From a virus, in the IMG/VR virus record IMGVR_UViG_3300033149_000928, positions 20,414-84,413 of that record: 64,000 nucleotides of DNA; one strand, given 5' to 3'. Positions 7,588-15,748 of this stretch are shown here, piece after piece. How positions within the stretch are numbered: position 1 is the stretch's first letter; each line of letters opens with the position of its first letter. A program made the translations under genes and the position numbers. The notes beneath the pieces were generated by a model. That model did not search any database, was not told where the DNA came from, and saw only the letters and a program-made list of their open reading frames with translations.

Positions 7588-10500
7588 TCAAAACCTAAGT
7601 GTCTTTCTACGGATTTGTCTCTGTAAGAGTTTCCCAACCTTAGTAACGTCATAAGCTTCATTGCCACTGGACTGCATATTGATATTCACATCACCAACAT
7701 TGGTTACAGAGCCGCCACCTTGGAATGGTTGGATACCGGCATTCATAGCTACGAGTTGCGTATGGAACTTCCTAGCTGATCTTGCGTTCATCACGAACTC
7801 ACCAGGAGTAAGCATAGCGGGTACGGTGTCTGTACTTCCTGGGACATCTCCTCCTGCTGCTCTACCTAATGGACCGACTTTATCTCTAATTTGAGCTAAT
7901 AAAGCTGGAATATCTACTGTTTGTGCTTTCTCAATCTTCTTTAAGTGGTCGTTCCTATCTCTATCCGCTTGTTCAGTGAGGCCAAAGGTTTTATCGAATG
8001 CTTTTCGAGATTCCTCTACTTGCTTTTTCGATGCCTCAGTTAATTTCTTTAGTTCACTAACTGCATTATTATCTCTAGTAATTCTAAATAACCTCAATAC
8101 CGCATCTTCAAAAGTACTAATTGCAGCGACACCTTCTTCCGATCTTTGGCCTCTAAAGAAAGGAGCTAGTTCTTGTTGTGATCTCTCGAAATCTTCAATA
8201 GTTTTTATTAATACTGCTGCACCCTTAGCTGTTGGGTCTTTTAAGAACGGAGCTAAATCAGCTCTGAATTTAGCAAAATCTGGTCCTAATTTTGCAAAAG
8301 TACTTATAAGATCAGTTCTAGCCGCAGGTTCTGATCCTCTTAATTTAAGTTCTGCTTCCTTTTGTACTTTTATTCTATTCTTAAGCCCTTCTTCCTGGAG
8401 TTTGATTGTCTTTCTTACAGTTTCTAGTTCTTGTTCCAAAAGTTTCTTTTTAAGGGTTTCCTCTATCTGTGCTTCTTTCTTAGCTAATTGCTCTTGAGCA
8501 ACTATGGCAGTTTTAGGGTCTTTTACACTGGCCTTTTCAATGGTCTCTCTTGCTTTATCAACATCTTTTAAGGCTTTTAATAAATTAACTATTTGTTCAT
8601 CAACATCATCTACCCCGATTAAATCTTTAACTTTGAGTTTACTTATTTCTCTTGACTGCTCTTGTATAAGTTTAAGATTCTTTTCCCGTCTTTCTGTTTC
8701 TTCTTTTGCCTCCTTTGTGGCTTGTTTTGCTGCTTCCGCTAATTCCTTTTCAAATTCAATTCTCTGTTTTATAAGTGCATTTTGTGCTTTTGAAATTTCA
8801 AGTTGTTCAATCTCAATAGGTTGACGTTCTTTGATCTCTTGAGTAATATTTGCTGTTACTGTTAATAATTTTCTAATACGTTCGTTATTTTCTCTTTCAA
8901 AACGTTCTTGATCTCGTTGAGCTTTAAGTACTGCCTTATCTTTGCTTTGTATACTCTTAATCTCACCATTTACACTAGTAATACTTATTCGTGCACCGGC
9001 TCTTATTCTAGCATCAATCTTATTTTCAAAAGTCAATCTCTTATCAGCCGCTTTAAGACGTAAATTTTCTAAATCTGTAGCGGCTTTCTTTCCCCGTTCC
9101 CGTAATTTATTAACTTCCTTCTCATTAGATTCATTCTTCTCCGCTGTATCTGATTGGAGTTTAGCTGCTTCCTCAAGTAATTTCTTTGTTATATCAAAAG
9201 CTGCCCTTGCATTACGTTGAGATTGTTGGTCAGTACCCGTTATTGAGATAGCAGCAACAAATTGTTTTTGAGCTTCAGCTATAAGTAATCGTTGTTTTGC
9301 TTGAACATCTACTGCACTATCTAATTGTTCTCTAAGTATATTACTAGCTAATTCTCTTTTGAGGTCAGCAATATTCTTAGTAGTTTGTTCAATAGTCTTT
9401 TCTGAGTCCTTAAGAATATCATTAAGGTCTTTAATGCCTGCTTGTATTGACTTAATAACATCTTGGTATGCGAGTTTAAGTCCATTTGCTAATTCTTTAT
9501 CTAGTCCGACTTGAGTATCTAATTGTTTACTTAATACACTTTGGACTTGAGCTATAGCCGCTTTAGCTAAGCGAAACTCTACTTCATATCCACTCTCGAT
9601 AATTTTGAGTCGTGCTGTAGTTTGATCTTTAAGTTTCTTAACAGATTCATTATAGAAATCATCTGCTTCTTTAATAGCTTCATCATAGGAATTAGTGACT
9701 GAATCAAAGGCTAATTTGAGTCCTATACCTGCCGCTGTCAGTCCCGCAACAAGAGCGCCGAAGGGAGTGACAATGATAGCTAAATTTAGACTCACAAGTG
9801 CAGCAGCCGCTAAACCAATAGCTGGGGCTAAGAAAACAGTAATAACACTAGCAAAGAGCTTAACACTATCAGATAAAGATAAAACATTATCATTAACAAA
9901 TTTAATTGTATCAATAAGGTCTCTACCAATTTCCTCAGTAAAGAAGTTCTTAATCTTATTTACTTCGATACGGATTTCTCTACCCGTATTAGTTAAGGTT
10001 TCTTTAAGAGCCACTTCATAAGATGCTTGAGCCTCTTGGAGTTCTTTCCAGTTATTTTCAAAAGTCTTGAGACCTCTACCGGCAAAGACCATTGCGCCAC
10101 TGATAGCACGAATACGTCCAAAGATTTTACCTAATTCAGAAGAACTACCCTTAGTACGTTCTTCAATTTTCGCAAGTACACCACCAAATCCGAAAGCAGC
10201 AATTGCAGCTTCACCAGATACAACACCCCATTCTCTAAAGAGTTTAGTCATTTCCGCAGTTGGGCGGATTAATTTTAACAAAATGTTGCGAATTGCTGTT
10301 TGGGCCTTTTCGAATGGCACACCACGTATTGTAACTGTAGTAATAGCAGCGGCAAGGTCTGTAAATGAAAGCCCTAAATTAGCTGCCGGAACAGCACTTT
10401 GTCCTATAGTATTTGCCATTTCATCAAGACGCACACGACCAAGTTCAATCGTCTTAAATGTTTGTGCTGCTATATTTGCAGTATCATCAAGGGTAAGATT

Positions 10501-11649
10501 AAAAGCATTCTGTACAGCAGAAAGAAACTGTACTGAAGCAGCGGCATCTGAAACACCAACAAGTGCTAATTCATTAGCAGATTTTAAGAAACCAAAGGCT
10601 TCCGCACCTTTAGCTACTTGGTTAGATAAAGTTTGATATGCAGCTTCAGCTTGATCTAATAAATCAAAACCAAAGGCATCACTTAGTTCACGTAATCCTT
10701 CTGCCCATCTATCGGTAGTGAGTTGATTCTGTTGAGAAATCGTTCGGATTTCTGAGATACGTATACTAAACTCAATCGCATCTTCCGTTGCTCTTTTCAC
10801 TTCTTGAATAAATTTACTTACTGCTCTATGGATAACTTGCACAACGACAACACGTAAGAATGTTTGCCATGAGAGAGTAAGTTTTTGTACCCGATCTTTA
10901 GCAGTATCTAAACTTTCATTTAATGGTTTAGTTGAAGATGCGACTCCAATAAGCTGACCATTGACACTGGTTAAAGTTGCAGTAAGTTTTTGTCCATCTG
11001 TAGTTGTAGCATTCCAGATTTCTTGAGTACGATTTGATGCCGTATTTATTTTCTTTGATATTATAAGTCCTTCTAATTGACCTTTATTCTTTTGTTGTTG
11101 TAAAAGATTAAGTTCATTTTGTGCTCTCTTCATTTGATCGGCAAGTTTATTTTCAGCGCGTATTCTTGCTTCCGTTGTTTGTGCTTGCTTGATCCTAACA
11201 CTAAGTAAATTATTCTCTGCATCTGCAACAACTTGCACTGTATTACCAGTGGCATCTAAACCCGACCTAACTAATTTTTGTAATTTACCATTCTTATCAA
11301 GTACAGTATTAATTCTTAAGAGTGTTTTAATACGTTGATTAGCTACTTCATCAGCACGTAATCCTGCTTTAGTACCTTCTTTTAAAGGAGGAATAACTCC
11401 TTCTTGAGCCGCTATGTAATCCTCAAGTTGTTTTATTAATTGACCTAATCCCTTAAATGACCCTACCTCAGTATTAAATTTACTCATACTCTCAGTAAAT
11501 GCTGCTACACCTTTATTTAAATCTAAGAATGCATCTCTTAATTTATTTATTTCTGCAATAGAATCCCTAGTGTCGAAGACAATATCTCCGCCAAACTCTT
11601 CGCCACCATACCATTTACGATTTTTGATTTGGTAAATCAAACTGTCCAC
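7588..11649 (-). CDS. Tail tape measure protein
   Basis: 1353 residues, GTG start. The N-terminus MDSLIYQIKNRKWYG is partly encoded by a palindrome variant (11623-11641) and carries the R-x-WYG tag. Residues about 290-560 hold the TP901/PhageMin-tail core (WAEGLRELSDAFGFDLLDQAEAAYQ, GxxFTDLAAAITTVTIRG, IRAISGAMVFAG). A strongly hydrophobic stretch follows (about 590-655), then a long coiled coil, rich in Glu, Lys and Gln, to about 1250. The end has the usual PGEFVMNARSARKF motif. The protein sets tail length and may form a channel for DNA entry. It overlaps the preceding gene by 13 bases. Confidence 0.95.
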   Translation of the reverse strand: MDSLIYQIKNRKWYGGEEFGGDIVFDTRDSIAEINKLRDAFLDLNKGVAAFTESMSKFNTEVGSFKGLGQLIKQLEDYIAAQEGVIPPLKEGTKAGLRADEVANQRIKTLLRINTVLDKNGKLQKLVRSGLDATGNTVQVVADAENNLLSVRIKQAQTTEARIRAENKLADQMKRAQNELNLLQQQKNKGQLEGLIISKKINTASNRTQEIWNATTTDGQKLTATLTSVNGQLIGVASSTKPLNESLDTAKDRVQKLTLSWQTFLRVVVVQVIHRAVSKFIQEVKRATEDAIEFSIRISEIRTISQQNQLTTDRWAEGLRELSDAFGFDLLDQAEAAYQTLSNQVAKGAEAFGFLKSANELALVGVSDAAASVQFLSAVQNAFNLTLDDTANIAAQTFKTIELGRVRLDEMANTIGQSAVPAANLGLSFTDLAAAITTVTIRGVPFEKAQTAIRNILLKLIRPTAEMTKLFREWGVVSGEAAIAAFGFGGVLAKIEERTKGSSSELGKIFGRIRAISGAMVFAGRGLKTFENNWKELQEAQASYEVALKETLTNTGREIRIEVNKIKNFFTEEIGRDLIDTIKFVNDNVLSLSDSVKLFASVITVFLAPAIGLAAAALVSLNLAIIVTPFGALVAGLTAAGIGLKLAFDSVTNSYDEAIKEADDFYNESVKKLKDQTTARLKIIESGYEVEFRLAKAAIAQVQSVLSKQLDTQVGLDKELANGLKLAYQDVIKSIQAGIKDLNDILKDSEKTIEQTTKNIADLKRELASNILREQLDSAVDVQAKQRLLIAEAQKQFVAAISITGTDQQSQRNARAAFDITKKLLEEAAKLQSDTAEKNESNEKEVNKLRERGKKAATDLENLRLKAADKRLTFENKIDARIRAGARISITSVNGEIKSIQSKDKAVLKAQRDQERFERENNERIRKLLTVTANITQEIKERQPIEIEQLEISKAQNALIKQRIEFEKELAEAAKQATKEAKEETERREKNLKLIQEQSREISKLKVKDLIGVDDVDEQIVNLLKALKDVDKARETIEKASVKDPKTAIVAQEQLAKKEAQIEETLKKKLLEQELETVRKTIKLQEEGLKNRIKVQKEAELKLRGSEPAARTDLISTFAKLGPDFAKFRADLAPFLKDPTAKGAAVLIKTIEDFERSQQELAPFFRGQRSEEGVAAISTFEDAVLRLFRITRDNNAVSELKKLTEASKKQVEESRKAFDKTFGLTEQADRDRNDHLKKIEKAQTVDIPALLAQIRDKVGPLGRAAGGDVPGSTDTVPAMLTPGEFVMNARSARKFHTQLVAMNAGIQPFQGGGSVTNVGDVNINMQSSGNEAYDVTKVGKLLQRQIRRKTLRF

Positions 11650-12158
11650 CTAGTAGTCGAGATTAGATTTTTATTTAAATATTTTCTAATTATAGGAAAA
11701 ATATTCTCTACTATATATTTTTCTGTTTGCAATCCTGCTTCTTCGATAGTTCTCCAAGGTGTATTGGGTATTGCAGTAGCATCGTATTCATTCTCTTCCC
11801 AGTAATTAACTCCTGGTGCTTTGTTAAGATCAGCTACAGTAGAAGAGAAACCAAAAATATATAAACCTCTTTCTATTACCCAAAAAGCTTTACCTTGGTC
11901 TACTCCTGTACCTACATTCTTACCTTCTCGATTCGGTTCTTCTGCATCATCATAATTAATTGTCAACCCAAATTCAATAGCAGCGGCAGTTAAAGATGCT
12001 CTTGCTTGTCCAGTCCATGCAGGTACTGAATCCTTTCCTATCATACCTTGAATAAAATATTGAGCGGCCTTATAAAGCATACCTTTCATAAGATCATCAA
12101 TATCCCGTTCGATAGTTTTCTTAATATAAGGCATCTTAATTTTAGCTACAAATTTCAT
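11637..12158 (-). CDS. Tail completion / minor tail-like protein
   Basis: 173 residues. The motif VPAWTGQARASLTAAA resembles the tGxLRxS segment of HK97 gp10-type proteins, and an amphipathic helical N-terminus precedes it. The ATG overlaps the stop of the frameshifted tail chaperone extension (ATGA). Its own stop codon is the TGA inside the palindrome variant at the tape measure start. A position between chaperone and tape measure is unusual for a gp10-like protein, so the role is tentative. Confidence 0.5.
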   Translation of the reverse strand: MKFVAKIKMPYIKKTIERDIDDLMKGMLYKAAQYFIQGMIGKDSVPAWTGQARASLTAAAIEFGLTINYDDAEEPNREGKNVGTGVDQGKAFWVIERGLYIFGFSSTVADLNKAPGVNYWEENEYDATAIPNTPWRTIEEAGLQTEKYIVENIFPIIRKYLNKNLISTTRWTV

Positions 12159-12360
12159 GTTAATTTTGCTCCAAGCATTGCCGCTTGCCGTTCGTCATCT
12201 TCGATCTCACGAATCTGATTATATGATATAAGGAGAGCTTGTGTCCATACATTACACTCGTCCCAAGCCTTATCTGCACCTTCTGGTACAATCCCCATAC
12301 GTTCACAAGCTCTCCATATAGAATATAACTCCGTGCGGAAACGGGGAAGTACTATTTTTC
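12155..12360 (-). CDS. -1 frameshift extension of the tail assembly chaperone
   Basis: This frame has no plausible start. It follows directly from the chaperone gene if the ribosome slips back one base at GAAAAAT (12354-12360): the 0 frame reads GAA AAA TAG, the -1 frame continues ATA GTA CTT. The extension of about 66 residues reads VLPRFRTELYSIWRACERMG ... and ends AMLGAKLT, overlapping the next start by ATGA. A short chaperone and a longer -1 fusion just before the tape measure is the conserved G/GT arrangement of long-tailed phages. Confidence 0.75.
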
Positions 12361-12822
12361 TGACCCCGCCTCCTGAGAAGCTAAAAAACGTTTCCGTGCC
12401 TCTTCAATCTTATCACTATTAAGTCCTTGGGCATTCGTGACACCCATTATAACTCTCAATACTTCCGCCTCAGAAAGCCAAGTACCTAATTCCTTTTCAT
12501 AGTTCTTCCATGTATCGGGCTTACCCATATCAATGGTATCCCACTCAAGACCTTCAGTTGCTTCAAGGGACTTGAGAACTTGCCATGCGTACTTCGCAGT
12601 ACCATATTCATCAATAGCTTTAAGGAACTTCGGGTCATCAACATTTAGTTCCTTACGTCCACCAGGGAACATCTTCTCCGGTGGGGTAGGTCTTGGAAAC
12701 ATGTTATTGAAATCACTATAATCCAAAACAGCTTGTGCTTTAATGATAATCGTATCTTCACCACGAATGATCGGAATAATTTCAACAGCAGGACCATTAA
12801 GTACCACACCTTGAATCTTCAT
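12352..12822 (-). CDS. Tail assembly chaperone, short (G-like) form
   Basis: 156 residues ending EEARKRFLASQEAGSEK. It lies between the tube protein and the tape measure, where lambda-type phages encode gpG and gpGT. The central segment FPGGRKELNVDDPKFLKAIDEYGTAKYAWQVLKSLE is helical and acidic, as in this family. The stop codon TAG directly follows an A5 run, giving a slip site into the extension at 12155-12360. Family membership is inferred from position, size and the frameshift architecture, since chaperone sequences diverge strongly. Confidence 0.8.
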   Translation of the reverse strand: MKIQGVVLNGPAVEIIPIIRGEDTIIIKAQAVLDYSDFNNMFPRPTPPEKMFPGGRKELNVDDPKFLKAIDEYGTAKYAWQVLKSLEATEGLEWDTIDMGKPDTWKNYEKELGTWLSEAEVLRVIMGVTNAQGLNSDKIEEARKRFLASQEAGSEK

Positions 12823-12846
12823 TACAAACCCTTTCTTCCCTCAAAC

Positions 12847-12887
12847 TTGCTCCACGGTTTGATTTACTAAATCAAACCGTGGAGCAA
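12847..12887. repeat. 41-bp perfect palindrome built around the dispersed core
   Basis: Two 20-base arms separated by one C: TTGCTCCACGGTTTGATTTA and its exact reverse complement. The central 19 bp are the window-wide palindrome. It occupies the gap after the tube protein stop and before the chaperone start, so the RNA would form a long hairpin that could reduce read-through from the abundant tube transcript. No T tract follows. Confidence 0.9.
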
Positions 12888-12894
12888 CAAAAAT

Positions 12895-13416
12895 CTACTG
12901 ACGCACAATCAGAGCATCAGTGGCATTACACTGACCTGTAACCGCAACAGTACCAGCAGAAAGATCATGTGCAAGACTCGTATAACGGAAGTCAGGGAGC
13001 GTGATAATTTCATCAAGCTCACCACCACAAGGTGGCACATAATCCACTTCAATATCAACCGCGTAGGGTTCACATGGGTCAGAAGAACTTGATACCCAAC
13101 CCGATGCTTCACCACGCTGCTTCAATGCATCTTCAACAGTCGGTGTACCTGCCGCCGTTGTGGACACAGCCTGGAGGAACTCCCAGGTAAAATCAAAACG
13201 AACGTCAATCGGCTCTTCGTCACCTTCCTTAACGGTGTCAAGGAGTCCACGGTCACGAACATACTCGATATTCTTTCGTTCATCATAAGTGAGAGTACCC
13301 TCACCAATCTTCACTTCAAGACTTTGCTGCGCAGACCCAACACCACCATCTTTAAGCCAGATGGTGGCATTTTTGAGATCAATCTGTGCACCATACCATC
13401 TACGATCTCGAAACAT
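12895..13416 (-). CDS. Major tail tube protein
   Basis: 173 residues. The start is MFRDRRWYGAQIDLKNATIW, carrying the R-x-WYG tag at residues 5-9. The body has KIGEGTLTYDERKNIEYVRDRG, then DVRFDFTWEFLQAV, then a DIEVDYVPPC-type segment and a C-terminal beta domain. This is the usual layout of siphovirus tube proteins: strand-rich, acidic, about 170 residues, directly upstream of the chaperone pair. The AGGAG site lies 7 bases before the ATG. Expected to polymerise around the tape measure. Confidence 0.8.
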   Translation of the reverse strand: MFRDRRWYGAQIDLKNATIWLKDGGVGSAQQSLEVKIGEGTLTYDERKNIEYVRDRGLLDTVKEGDEEPIDVRFDFTWEFLQAVSTTAAGTPTVEDALKQRGEASGWVSSSSDPCEPYAVDIEVDYVPPCGGELDEIITLPDFRYTSLAHDLSAGTVAVTGQCNATDALIVRQ

Positions 13417-13419
13417 ATC

Positions 13420-14154
13420 TTACTCCTCAGCAAGTTCCATTGTATAGTGACGTTCTACACCTGCCTGTAAGACTTCAGCGGCAGGTTGTAGCTGACCAAA
13501 ATGACTTACCTGAAGGTTCTTACGTTTACCATCTTGTGCTTGTAAGCAACCTAAGAAAGTATCATCATCCTGGATTTCCTTCCCATAACGATAAGTGAGG
13601 ATATTATTCGTGAACAACGATGTAACGAAATCTGTCTGTAAACGAATATTATGGAAATCCTTATCACTTTTCGGTACGGTAATGATCGCGTTCACTTCCA
13701 CAATTAATTTCCACCAGCCCTTTGAAAATTGCTGAAAGAAAGGACCGTCTACACGAAGCTCAAAAAATTCTAATTGATCTTGAGTCTCGCGATGTTCTCC
13801 TTCGAGGAACATGAAAAGCCCTGATCTCAAGTCCTCGAAGTGTTGACAAATAGAAGCATAAATCCAACGCCCCCAGTTGGCATTTACGCCTCCGCTCGGT
13901 GACGCCCCCGTCACTGAGAAATCTACACTATCTGATACGGTTCCTGTAGAGCCGATTGACATGACCCTGCCAGTATAATCTCCAGGAGCTACACCTTCTA
14001 TCTCGATTGTTCCGTTGCCAATAATTGAATTAATGGTATGCCATCTATTGTTATTACGGGTAGTGAAGACGAGAACATTAATTGATCCCGCTTCCGCACC
14101 CGTTATAGTTGCTGTTGAACCAACGATATTAAGCGTTGGGATAGCTGTTGGCAT
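13420..14154 (-). CDS. Tail terminator / neck-region protein with Ig-like N-terminus
   Basis: 244 residues. Residues 1-85 form a beta-sandwich-like segment (PTLNIVGSTATITGAEAGSI ... GDYTGRVMSIGSTGTVSDS). After a Gly/Ser linker comes a helical and beta part (WIYASICQHFEDLRSGLFMFLEGEHRETQDQLEFFELRVDGP) that fits tail terminator or completion proteins. It lies immediately before the tube gene, where such proteins are encoded. It overlaps the receiver-domain gene by 26 bases. Role inferred from position. Confidence 0.55.
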   Translation of the reverse strand: MPTAIPTLNIVGSTATITGAEAGSINVLVFTTRNNNRWHTINSIIGNGTIEIEGVAPGDYTGRVMSIGSTGTVSDSVDFSVTGASPSGGVNANWGRWIYASICQHFEDLRSGLFMFLEGEHRETQDQLEFFELRVDGPFFQQFSKGWWKLIVEVNAIITVPKSDKDFHNIRLQTDFVTSLFTNNILTYRYGKEIQDDDTFLGCLQAQDGKRKNLQVSHFGQLQPAAEVLQAGVERHYTMELAEE

Positions 14155-14593
14155 TAGTTATTCCTAAAGCATTCAATAGTATTTGGATGTTATTACGTCC
14201 CTTAATAGCCACATTAATATGTGGATATTTCCGTTTGAGTTGACTCTCTCGTACCGTATCTCCAGTATAAACTACGTATGGAATATTACGGTGGTTACTC
14301 TCGAATTCTTCAACTATTTTCTTACCGCTATCTTTTTGTTCTAGATTCAAATCAATAATAGCGCAAATTATTGATATGTTCTCTTCATGTAAAATATCTA
14401 ACGCATCTATCGAATTATCAATGACTTTTGATTTAATATGTTTTGATTCAAGTATCTTCTGTAGATACTGAGCTACATGAGCGTCATCTTCAATAACAAG
14501 ACAGAAACCATCAGGACAAGTTGCTTGCCTCAATGCAACACGGGTATGTTGCGAACTTGAGAAGAAGTCTGAGATTGTTTTCTTATTCATCAT
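14129..14593 (-). CDS. Receiver (CheY-like) domain protein
   Basis: 155 residues from the ATG that overlaps the stop of the upstream gene (14593; 14590 is also possible). From residue about 30 the sequence reads FCLVIEDDAHVAQYLQKILE, with an acidic pair in IEDD, the candidate phospho-acceptor Asp in AIIDLNL, Thr in VVYTGD and Lys in VAIKGRN. This is the full set of response-regulator receiver residues. No output domain follows, so it is a stand-alone receiver in the middle of the neck and tail genes. A signalling role through host histidine kinases is a possible inference. A repurposed structural fold is the alternative. Confidence 0.75.
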   Translation of the reverse strand: MMNKKTISDFFSSSQHTRVALRQATCPDGFCLVIEDDAHVAQYLQKILESKHIKSKVIDNSIDALDILHEENISIICAIIDLNLEQKDSGKKIVEEFESNHRNIPYVVYTGDTVRESQLKRKYPHINVAIKGRNNIQILLNALGITNANSYPNA

Positions 14594-14813
14594 CAGATTT
14601 ACCAGCCTTGTAATTCTGAAGAGCATCCTTGACCTCTACCATTAGACTATTAGAAGTCCGTATTAACTCTGCTAGGCCACCCATTAATTCTTTACATTCT
14701 GAAATCAAGGACTCGACCTGTCCTTGCTGGTTTATATTTTGTTTATAGAGTACCCCTATGGCTGCTGCGAGAGCACCTATAACACCGATGATAACTGAAA
14801 GAGGGATTTCCAT
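14583..14813 (-). CDS. Single-span membrane protein with coiled coil
   Basis: 76 residues. Residues 4-24 (PLSVIIGVIGALAAAIGVLY) are a transmembrane helix starting almost at the N-terminus. The remainder is a heptad-like helix (GQVESLISECKELMGGLAELI...VKDALQNYKAG). Such proteins in head-to-tail clusters are sometimes holins or virion-associated injection proteins. The next gene's start overlaps the stop. Confidence 0.6.
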   Translation of the reverse strand: MEIPLSVIIGVIGALAAAIGVLYKQNINQQGQVESLISECKELMGGLAELIRTSNSLMVEVKDALQNYKAGKSDDE

Positions 14814-14840
14814 ATTTTTCCTTTGTACTTATGCTTGTGT

Positions 14841-15128
14841 TTACTGACTAATACGCACTAAAGCTGTACCACTACCATAATCACCTACTTTAAAACCAAT
14901 ACGATAGTAGATATTTTTCTCAGGATCATCGCCTACTTTTTGGTCATTTAATGTGAAAGCTTCAACATCAAACCAATCTTGCCCATTAAAAGAACGTTGA
15001 AGAGTAACAGTACCCGTCCAAGTTCCAGAGATGGACATATTAAAGACTTCATTCCTTAAACGTATTACTGCGAAGTCATCTGCTTGTGATATACTCTTTT
15101 CAGTTGCAGCTATCGCATCGGTAGTCAT
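14841..15128 (-). CDS. Small beta-sandwich virion protein
   Basis: 95 residues. The core GTWTGTVTLQRSFNGQDWFD followed by NIYYRIGFKVGDYGSGTALVRISQ is a recurrent phage motif in small beta-structured proteins encoded near coat or connector genes (decoration or head-associated proteins). It overlaps the upstream gene by 4 bases. Exact role not known. Confidence 0.6.
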   Translation of the reverse strand: MTTDAIAATEKSISQADDFAVIRLRNEVFNMSISGTWTGTVTLQRSFNGQDWFDVEAFTLNDQKVGDDPEKNIYYRIGFKVGDYGSGTALVRISQ

Positions 15129-15628
15129 ACTGTACCCTCCACTTCCTCAAAGAATTCGATTTGGGCACTTACTTCTTTATTGTGCCATTCAAAAGGTAAT
15201 TGTTGAACAGTTTGTTTAGCTACAATATACATTGCTAATCCATCAGCATAAGAGTTTACCTCTTTTAGATTATAACGCTTATGCTGATAGATTAAGTGCC
15301 ATTGTAAATCAACCTTTACAGTATCTCTAACTGCACGTGGGAGGTCTTTTGTCTCTATGATGTAATCCCTAATTCCCATATCATAATAAGCACCATACTG
15401 GAAATTCTTATTAGCAGCAAGGAAAGTAAGGTCATATGCAAATTTCCGCATTAATTGTTTAGGTAGTGGTATCCCTCTTTTGATTTTATAAACATTATAA
15501 TCCATAACTATCTCACCAGTTTTAACATTATTGCTACTACTGGTGACTTGATATAAATACATACGATCACCATACTGTCTTTTCAGACGGTATAGTAATC
15601 TCTTCATTTGTGCTTTAATGGTGTACAT
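15125..15628 (-). CDS. Head-tail connector-region protein, unknown
   Basis: 167 residues. A basic N-terminus (MYTIKAQMKRLLYRLKRQYG) is followed by a mixed alpha/beta body including KRGIPLPKQLMRKFAYDLTFLAANKNF. The position directly after the coat protein fits a head-closure or connector component. No motif settles the identity. Confidence 0.5.
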   Translation of the reverse strand: MYTIKAQMKRLLYRLKRQYGDRMYLYQVTSSSNNVKTGEIVMDYNVYKIKRGIPLPKQLMRKFAYDLTFLAANKNFQYGAYYDMGIRDYIIETKDLPRAVRDTVKVDLQWHLIYQHKRYNLKEVNSYADGLAMYIVAKQTVQQLPFEWHNKEVSAQIEFFEEVEGTV

Positions 15629-15642
15629 TTTGTTTATTTCTT

Positions 15643-15659
15643 TTGATTTAGTAAATCAA
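15643..15659. repeat. Dispersed palindrome copy, intergenic
   Basis: TTGATTTAGTAAATCAA between the coat protein and the connector-region gene. It is followed by GC-rich GGCTCAGCC, GGCGTAGCC and GGCGCAGCA words (15663-15694) and then the coat terminator. Confidence 0.9.
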
Positions 15660-15700
15660 TTTGGCTCAGCCAGTGGCGTAGCCAGTGGCGCAGCAGAGGG

Positions 15701-15735
15701 TGGGGTGAGTGAGCCACAGTAGCTCACTCACCCCA
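15701..15735 (-). terminator. Hairpin downstream of the major capsid gene
   Basis: A 14-bp perfect stem (15701-15714 with 15722-15735, arm TGGGGTGAGTGAGC) and a 7-base loop, starting 13 bases after the coat protein stop. Strong enough to act as a terminator or as an mRNA-stabilising 3' hairpin for the most abundant transcript. No T tract follows on the minus strand, so an intrinsic terminator is not certain. Confidence 0.6.
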
Positions 15736-15748
15736 GAGCAAGGCGACA

